From Distichodus sexfasciatus (lineage: Eukaryota > Chordata > Actinopteri > Characiformes > Distichodontidae), in the NCBI GenBank assembly GCA_032718565.1, contig JAVGVS010000007.1, forward strand, positions 6,068,259-6,132,258: 64,000 nt of DNA, written 5' to 3'. The number at the start of each line of letters is the position of its first letter. Position 1 is the stretch's first letter. The notes beneath the pieces are model-generated. The model was not told the DNA's origin and searched no databases. It worked only from the letters and a program-made list of their open reading frames with translations. Below, one piece after another: positions 61,401 to 64,000 of this stretch. The position numbers and the translations under genes were made by a program.

Positions 61401-63624
61401 AGAATTTTACTTGCAGAATAACTCATCTGTCATTAATTTCCTCTCGGACTGTCTTTTTGTCTCTCTGAGGCCTGTGTTTATGTTTGCTGTGTGTATTGGC
61501 TTTGGAACTGGCTACGTCTTTTGCTACAAGACTGATAATTAATTGACAGTTTGAAAGTTGCATTTTTGAGTATATGGTTTCTGCATAATCTTGTCATGGA
61601 GGTGCATGAATCTGTATGTAATGATCTGTTCATAAAACTCGCGATCTTTTGATTTGATTTGAATTGCATGCTTGGACGTCAGGAGGAGGTTTGAGCAAAA
61701 TACTCTGGTGTTTGGCATGTTCCGTCTCAGTTTTTATGTATGAGCGACCCACACAAAGTGAATTTTGATGCTATTCCTAGATATAATAAGGTGGCCATGT
61801 GTTTGTATTGATATTGAGAGGCTTTGTCTGCATGCAAGTCATGGCGAGGGCATGTGGTTGTAGCGGTTGGGGGCTCTCAACTCTGGGTTGGCTGCAGTGC
61901 TTCATTTAGTCTGAGGTGTGAAATATGCTGTGTGGTTGGGTTCCAGCGTGCATGTTGAGAAAGTGGAGTTTGTGAGCAATGGACAGTGTGTGAGATGTGA
62001 ATATGCCCCTGTGTGTTTCTTAGGTGCTGGACTTGGTTTGTTGCCTTTTTCCATTAGTCCAGTAACTCCCACTGCTAGTACTAACTGTGACACAGGTACT
62101 CACTCATCATCTCCATCTGTCTTTCACTCCATGTTGTGTGTGAGGTGTGTGTGTTTGGACATTTATTGAAAGAGCAGGAGACCAAAGTAAAAAAAAAGCT
62201 GCAAGTACATTGTACATTATATTTCTTGTTTTCTTTGGGTTGTGTGTGTGTTTTGTACCAGCTACATTAACCTTATCAAACATTAACTTAAGCCACTTTA
62301 TCCATAATTTTTTCTTCCACTTTCCATGAGTGTGAAACTGTGAATGATTGAGTGACACAAGACCTGTTTCTCATCATCTCTCCTAACTCTCTAATTCAAT
62401 TTTACAGGTTACACCTTAATATAATGTTGATGTATACACAAACACCCACCCACACCTATCAACACATATACCCCCACCCACAAACACACACACCCACGCA
62501 CACTAGTCTCCCTACATACCACACACTTCACCGCTTGCCCCTCCCCCTGAGCGCAGATGTGGAGGAAGAGATTTATCTCCTGTTGAAAAACCTACTGATA
62601 TCCAGAAACCTGAACACTGATGTCCCAGGAATTTATGTCAAGGTTTAAATTATGATTCTGAAATGTCCAACAACACACAGGAGCATCTCTCAGAGCTACT
62701 ACCGTGATTTCCCTTTAAGTCTAGCCAATTTTAGCGAAGTGTTTCGGCTTTCAATAACAATGTGGCATGGGAAACATCTCTGTGAGTGTTAGAGTGTCAA
62801 TCAAACTGAGTCTCCGAGGTTCAACTACAATAGTGGAGACTTGAGAGGCATTGAGGCCGCTGCAGGGGTTTTTGTAAGAGAGTGAATGATCATGTCTGAG
62901 TGTGTGTGAGAGAAAGGGGGAATTAAAGTGTGTGTACCTTTTTATTTATTTGAAAGGTGCATTCACAAAGTAAAGATATAAAGCTGTTTATGTTCATTAA
63001 AATGTCACAACAGTTTATGATTTTAATGTACTAATGGTTTGTATGTTTAATGGCAACATAATATGCAGTAACTTTTTAAATATATCTCATAAGTATTTAC
63101 AATTAATTTTATTCGTTAATATTTTGGTTTTCCATTTTTGATAAAGTTCATTACAAGGCGGTTTGAAAGCTAAACTAATGTGTGTACATTGTCACAGTGT
63201 CAAGCATTCATGTCTGTAGGTAAAGAAGATGGCAAAACATGTAAAAGAGTTGCCATCAGGACCACCATCAGGAAAGATGACTGCAGGAGTAATGCACCAG
63301 TGAGTGAACGCTGCATCACACCAACAACAAGCTGACACAACTTCTGATTTTCCGAATAATAAGTAACAACACCGAATTAACTTTCTCTCTCTCTATCTCT
63401 GTCATACATACACAAATCCACAGGTAACAGTATACTCATGTGATGGGAAATGCCCATCTGCCACCATCTTTAACTTCAACATAAACAGTCATGCACGTTT
63501 CTGCAAGTGCTGTCGTGAAAACGGCCTGCAAAACCGCATCATCCAGCTTTATTGCACGCGCAATGCTACTTCTGTGGACTACAACTACCAAGAGCCTATG
63601 GACTGCTCGTGCCAGTGGAACTAA
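35750..63624 (+). CDS. otog: Otogelin-family secreted VWD/mucin-like glycoprotein
   Basis: I traced 57 coding exons, all GT-AG and phase-consistent, totalling 7626 bp (2541 aa plus stop). Order: signal peptide (1-25), EGF (81-111), VWD1 (112-272), C8 and TIL (273-427), VWD2 (480-632), C8-2 (674-743), TIL2 (744-799), VWD3 (933-1113), C8-3 (1114-1204), AbfB-like domain (1272-1364), Cys-rich linker, Thr-rich segment (1431-1663), VWD4 (1723-1900), C8-4 (~1900-1990), TIL4 (1991-2052), VWC-like array (2053-2448), C-terminal cystine knot (2449-2541). The AbfB domain with four VWD units is specific to otogelins, which form the acellular membranes of the inner ear (tectorial and otolithic membranes, cupula). 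Human OTOG is about 2925 aa and OTOGL about 2350 aa; the Thr-rich segment favours otog over otogl. Exon coordinates are given in the sub-entries. Confidence 0.88.
36549..36583. repeat. (GT)n microsatellite in otog intron
   Basis: A GT run with one ATGTGT interruption between exons 2 and 3. Confidence 0.8.
38202..41750 (+). CDS. otog: otog exons 6-14: VWD1, C8, TIL
   Basis: Exons 38202-38356, 38511-38632, 38746-38951, 39246-39370, 39650-39756, 40697-40803, 40890-41015, 41250-41358 and 41704-41750. VWD1 starts at CRSWGQYHFETFDG and ends with CGLCGNYNDDGSDDL, which has both the CGLC vicinal-cysteine motif and an acidic Ca-binding-type loop. C8 spans the next three exons (Cys pattern in DAIEKCSALL, VASCVSDLCV, ETFCRTLVEYTRAC). 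TIL is at 40890-41015 and a VWC-like tail (GGVWNCTENNCS) is in exon 14. This is the first assembly unit of the VWF/mucin type. Confidence 0.88.
41966..46583 (+). CDS. otog: otog exons 15-24: VWD2, C8, TIL and Cys-rich tail
   Basis: Exons 41966-42111, 42317-42449, 42836-43013, 44455-44579, 44833-45042, 45141-45306, 45410-45484, 45767-45810, 46176-46350 and 46476-46583. VWD2 runs from CTVMGDTHVTTFDG to GLCGTFNGNLRDDF; the residue that is the first Cys of CGLC in VWD1 is Ile here. C8-2 is exon 19 (ASVCDVITGQVFAPCH to HVSEC). TIL2 is exon 20. Exons 23-24 add another TIL-like Cys-rich piece ending before VWD3. The longest intron here (43014-44454) contains a MITE. Confidence 0.88.
43982..44363. 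mobile_element. MITE in otog intron
   Basis: Inverted ends cactcttagaacggatgt and the complement of acattcattttaagagtg match at 15 of 18 positions and bound about 380 bp of A/T-rich sequence full of acacatg/gtgtaa motifs. There is no coding capacity. The target duplication is not clear, so the superfamily (perhaps hAT) is uncertain. It lies wholly inside intron 17. Confidence 0.6.
46697..46879 (-). pseudogene. Tc1-like transposase fragment in otog intron
   Basis: On the minus strand a short open stretch contains LTGILNQSILQQQDIPSG and FFMQQDKDPKNFHAN, the region around the second catalytic Asp of Tc1 transposases (family form QQDNDPKH). Only about 60 residues remain and no terminal repeats are visible. 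It is antisense to otog and lies between exons 24 and 25. Confidence 0.7.
47069..49700 (+). CDS. otog: otog exons 25-30: VWD3 and C8-3
   Basis: Exons 47069-47207, 48024-48158, 48314-48460, 48539-48658, 48964-49080 and 49544-49700. VWD3 begins at CTIYSDRHYHTFDG and closes with FRGMCGNFDMVTVNDM. The CGxC motif is again reduced to one Cys, and the acidic loop is weaker than in VWD1. C8-3 follows (RECGLLYSDVFAPCH; CNCNRGGDCECLCTSIAAYAHKC). In this unit most introns are phase 0, unlike the phase-1 introns of the VWC part. Confidence 0.87.
47425..47935. other. Non-A/T-rich block in otog intron 25
   Basis: Within an A/T-rich intron this stretch is richer in G/C and complex (gcctgggcggctctctgtcag; acgtgccgcacaaactcagc), with no ORF, no paired ends and no splice-consistent exon. 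It could be an intronic regulatory element or an unrecognised repeat. Confidence 0.3.
49868..51501 (+). CDS. otog: otog exons 31-35: linker, AbfB-like beta-trefoil, Cys-rich
   Basis: Exons 49868-49894 (a 27 bp microexon), 49991-50164, 50816-51094, 51211-51328 and 51422-51501. Exon 33 encodes VSLESAERPNYFLCV and later FRRQATFIHH and FELHSQKGVFLTL, the repeat texture of an AbfB (arabinofuranosidase-B type) beta-trefoil, a hallmark of otogelins. Frame dictates the acceptor tttag at 50815 rather than an earlier cctcag at 50766. Exons 34-35 are a TIL-like Cys-rich piece (CASPCVKTCGDP, EGCFPRCPKRMV). Any sugar-binding role of the AbfB fold here is inference. Confidence 0.85.
50308..50690. mobile_element. 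hAT-like MITE piece followed by SINE-like tail
   Basis: From 50308 the sequence cagtgttggggaag and the following caagctacttatgatta closely match the left part of the element at 56784. From about 50513 it changes to a tRNA-derived SINE-like stretch (box-B-like gggtttgaatcccagga near 50587-50603, then aaggctcttatcctctaaactgc, a common fish SINE body). The MITE right end is missing here. Confidence 0.55.
52187..52884 (+). CDS. otog: otog exon 36: Thr-rich mucin-like segment
   Basis: One 698 bp exon encodes 232 full codons, dominated by Thr with Pro, Ser and Ala and almost no Cys or aromatic residues. The core (about 52240-52330) is nearly pure Thr from ACN codons. Such segments are densely O-glycosylated and extended in mucins. 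It separates the AbfB/Cys-rich part from VWD4. Human OTOG has a longer Ser/Thr-rich region at this place; OTOGL, as I remember it, has little. The core is low-complexity DNA and may vary in length between individuals or be misassembled. Confidence 0.88.
52996..53020. repeat. (CA)n microsatellite in otog intron
   Basis: A run of CA units starts just after gcacgcg in the intron after the Thr-rich exon. Confidence 0.8.
53332..56202 (+). CDS. otog: otog exons 37-44: VWD4, C8-4, TIL4
   Basis: Exons 53332-53509, 53630-53772, 53875-53898 (24 bp), 53986-54078, 54185-54368, 54691-54908, 55309-55450 and 56017-56202. Exon 37 is a VWC-like lead (VDECSEYICFNGQ, PCCPLWRCPC). VWD4 runs from CSVISDLRVITFDG to RGLCGCCDGNPADDL, with an extra Cys directly after GLCG and an acidic loop. 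In its first strand the TC(S/Q)YI motif of VWD1 and VWD2 reads NGSYI, so one conserved Cys is missing. C8-4 spans exons 42-43 and TIL4 is exon 44 (CPPGKEYKPCVNTCKTRTC). Confidence 0.88.
54917..54962. repeat. (CA)n microsatellite in otog intron
   Basis: CA units interrupted twice by CAGA, 9 bp after the donor of exon 42 (54909); length changes here could affect that splice site. Confidence 0.8.
54990..55235. repeat. Dispersed teleost repeat, copy 1
   Basis: A block with tttctataaagtcatttctc, ggggacctctcaaatgtcc and aaaagtgattttagggga recurs almost unchanged at 58684-58800. Telomere-like ctaaccctaa occurs at its left (55040-55050). It is a known style of fish interspersed repeat; the class is uncertain. 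Confidence 0.7.
56292..61140 (+). CDS. otog: otog exons 45-55: VWC-like Cys array
   Basis: Exons 56292-56504, 56616-56720, 57572-57679, 57764-57865, 58512-58616, 58915-58955, 59240-59303, 59825-60003, 60662-60766, 60889-61008 and 61095-61140. Exons 46-49 are 105, 108, 102 and 105 bp, all phase 1-1, and each encodes one Cys repeat starting ECN/ECD/VCE/VCD and ending CC(P/Y)xxxC, which marks them as products of tandem exon duplication. Exon 52 (KGDVCLFQGVTVLSPGQ) is a VWC module. Introns here have collected MITEs and SINE fragments without disturbing the splice sites. Confidence 0.82.
56784..57536. mobile_element. hAT-like MITE with a second MITE inside it
   Basis: The left end (ttgttggggaagagtac) and right end (cctactccccaatactg) are inversely related, bounding about 750 bp. 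The interior (ctacaagctatttatgatta; catcaaagctgtttcatggcc) matches the copy at 50308. Between 57186 and 57442 a separate inverted-repeat element interrupts it. It lies in the intron between exons 46 and 47. Confidence 0.65.
57186..57442. mobile_element. Nested MITE, inverted ends acaggtagt
   Basis: The left end acaggtagttcccaagttga and right end taggtcgaggactacctgta are inversely related over about 20 bp with mismatches. The element is about 257 bp, noncoding, and interrupts the older hAT-like MITE, so it inserted later. Confidence 0.6.
57915..58383. mobile_element. Tc1/mariner-type MITE
   Basis: Terminal inverted repeats cagctctggaaaaataagag and the complement of ctcttattttttctg are flanked by TA (57913-57914; about 58384-58385). 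The shared inner part aaaaataagagaccacatc is identical at both ends. About 470 bp, no coding capacity. It lies between exons 48 and 49. Confidence 0.75.
58684..58800. repeat. Dispersed teleost repeat, copy 2
   Basis: Shares tttctataaagtcatttttc, ggggacctctcaaatgtcc, aaaagtgattttagggga and tccccacaat with the copy at 54990-55235, same orientation, 3.6 kb apart. This copy is shorter on the left. Confidence 0.7.
58964..59110. repeat. SINE-like fragment
   Basis: Contains tacattcatggcatggagcag and ggggttaagggccttgctca, the body motif of several fish SINE families. It has no A-box and no clear ends, so it is a partial copy in the intron after exon 50. Confidence 0.6.
61141..63219 (+). other. Last long otog intron
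   Basis: No extra exon fits the phase between the exon ending 61140 (phase 1) and that starting 63220. The intron holds CA/CCCA-rich low-complexity sequence at 62435-62530 and no recognisable transposon. Joining the two exons directly preserves the Cys spacing. Confidence 0.6.
63220..63624 (+). CDS. otog: otog exons 56-57: C-terminal cystine knot
   Basis: Exons 63220-63299 and 63424-63624. They encode CKEDGKTCKRVAIRT, then VTVYSCDGKCPSAT, RFCKCCRENGLQ and a final DCSCQWN before TAA at 63622-63624. This is the CTCK fold that drives disulfide-linked dimerisation at the C-terminus of VWF, mucins and otogelins. A 2.1 kb intron precedes it (61141-63219). An ATTAAA-type poly(A) signal may lie near 63838 but the 3' end is not certain. 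Confidence 0.9.
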
Positions 63625-64000
63625 TAACCTGTTACCTGTTAGTAGTATACATGCAGTAGAATTAGGATCTATTAGTCTATATACTCTCACAGTGGACCCA
63701 TTTTTATGCCACAGATTGGTAAATCCACAAACTACTAATGCCATCCCTGTAGTTGTAGTGATGCTGAATTCTGTGATTTATCTGGGAGTGTTATATGTGT
63801 TATGTAATCACATATCCTAAGTGACCAGTAACCCTTATTAAATTGTGTAGTTTTTAAAACAACAGTTGTGAACAGGTATAGTCTAAATATCATACAGTTT
63901 TTGTCCCAAAATATTTTGAGGCAAATTTGATTCTTGCATCTTTAATGTTATTATGTAGCCAAAGTAAGTAAGGAGATTTTAGATGTATTTTTAAGAGTTT

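Noticed and set aside
63491..63820. 109-codon frame overlapping the otog 3' end
   Set aside because: Out-of-frame shadow of the cystine-knot exon running into the 3'UTR.

Overview
The window is vertebrate nuclear DNA and almost certainly comes from a ray-finned fish. It has GT-AG introns, long microsatellites, many Tc1/mariner, pogo-like, hAT-like and SINE/MITE remnants of the kinds common in teleosts, and three multi-exon genes whose introns are compact by mammalian standards. I would guess an otophysan such as a catfish, characin or cyprinid, but the sequence alone does not settle the order. All exon models were read by eye from splice sites and codon phase.

Region by region. (1) 1-13.2 kb: the 3' part of a giant zinc-finger/homeobox transcription factor gene, zfhx3 (ATBF1), + strand. 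Six coding exons include one of 5.3 kb. They carry four homeodomains and about 13 C2H2 fingers and are followed by a 2.1 kb 3'UTR. The 5' exons lie left of the window. (2) 13.2-25.3 kb: a gene-free stretch with no supportable ORF, rich in microsatellites and in A/T-rich blocks with homeodomain (TAAT) and octamer motifs; it is a plausible cis-regulatory landscape for zfhx3. (3) 25.3-30.6 kb: a cluster of dead DNA transposons. It holds an internally deleted Tc1-like element with 84 bp inverted repeats, a decayed Tc1 transposase, a 1.5 kb Tc1 element with paired direct repeats in each terminus, and a pogo/Tigger-like element apparently nested in a hAT-like one. (4) 32.1-34.4 kb: gcsh, - strand, a complete five-exon gene for the mitochondrial glycine cleavage system H protein (175 aa). 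(5) 35.7-63.6 kb: a complete 57-exon gene, + strand, for a secreted otogelin-family (mucin/von Willebrand factor-like) glycoprotein of 2541 aa. Its layout is signal peptide, EGF, three VWD-C8-TIL units, an AbfB-like domain, a Thr-rich mucin segment, a fourth VWD-C8-TIL unit, a VWC array and a C-terminal cystine knot. I call it otog, with otogl as the alternative.

The three genes do not form a pathway: a nuclear transcription factor, a mitochondrial lipoyl carrier and an inner-ear extracellular matrix protein are neighbours by synteny. gcsh and otog are divergent, with 1.3 kb between start codons, and each has a CpG-rich start region. ZFHX3 and GCSH are both on human 16q, which supports zfhx3 over zfhx4. 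I found no undescribed system. The points most worth a second look are the tandem VWC exon array, the loss of the first CGxC cysteine in three of four VWD domains, a decoy splice acceptor before the AbfB exon, the short Thr-rich exon, nested transposons inside otog introns, and clustered octamer motifs in the zfhx3 desert.
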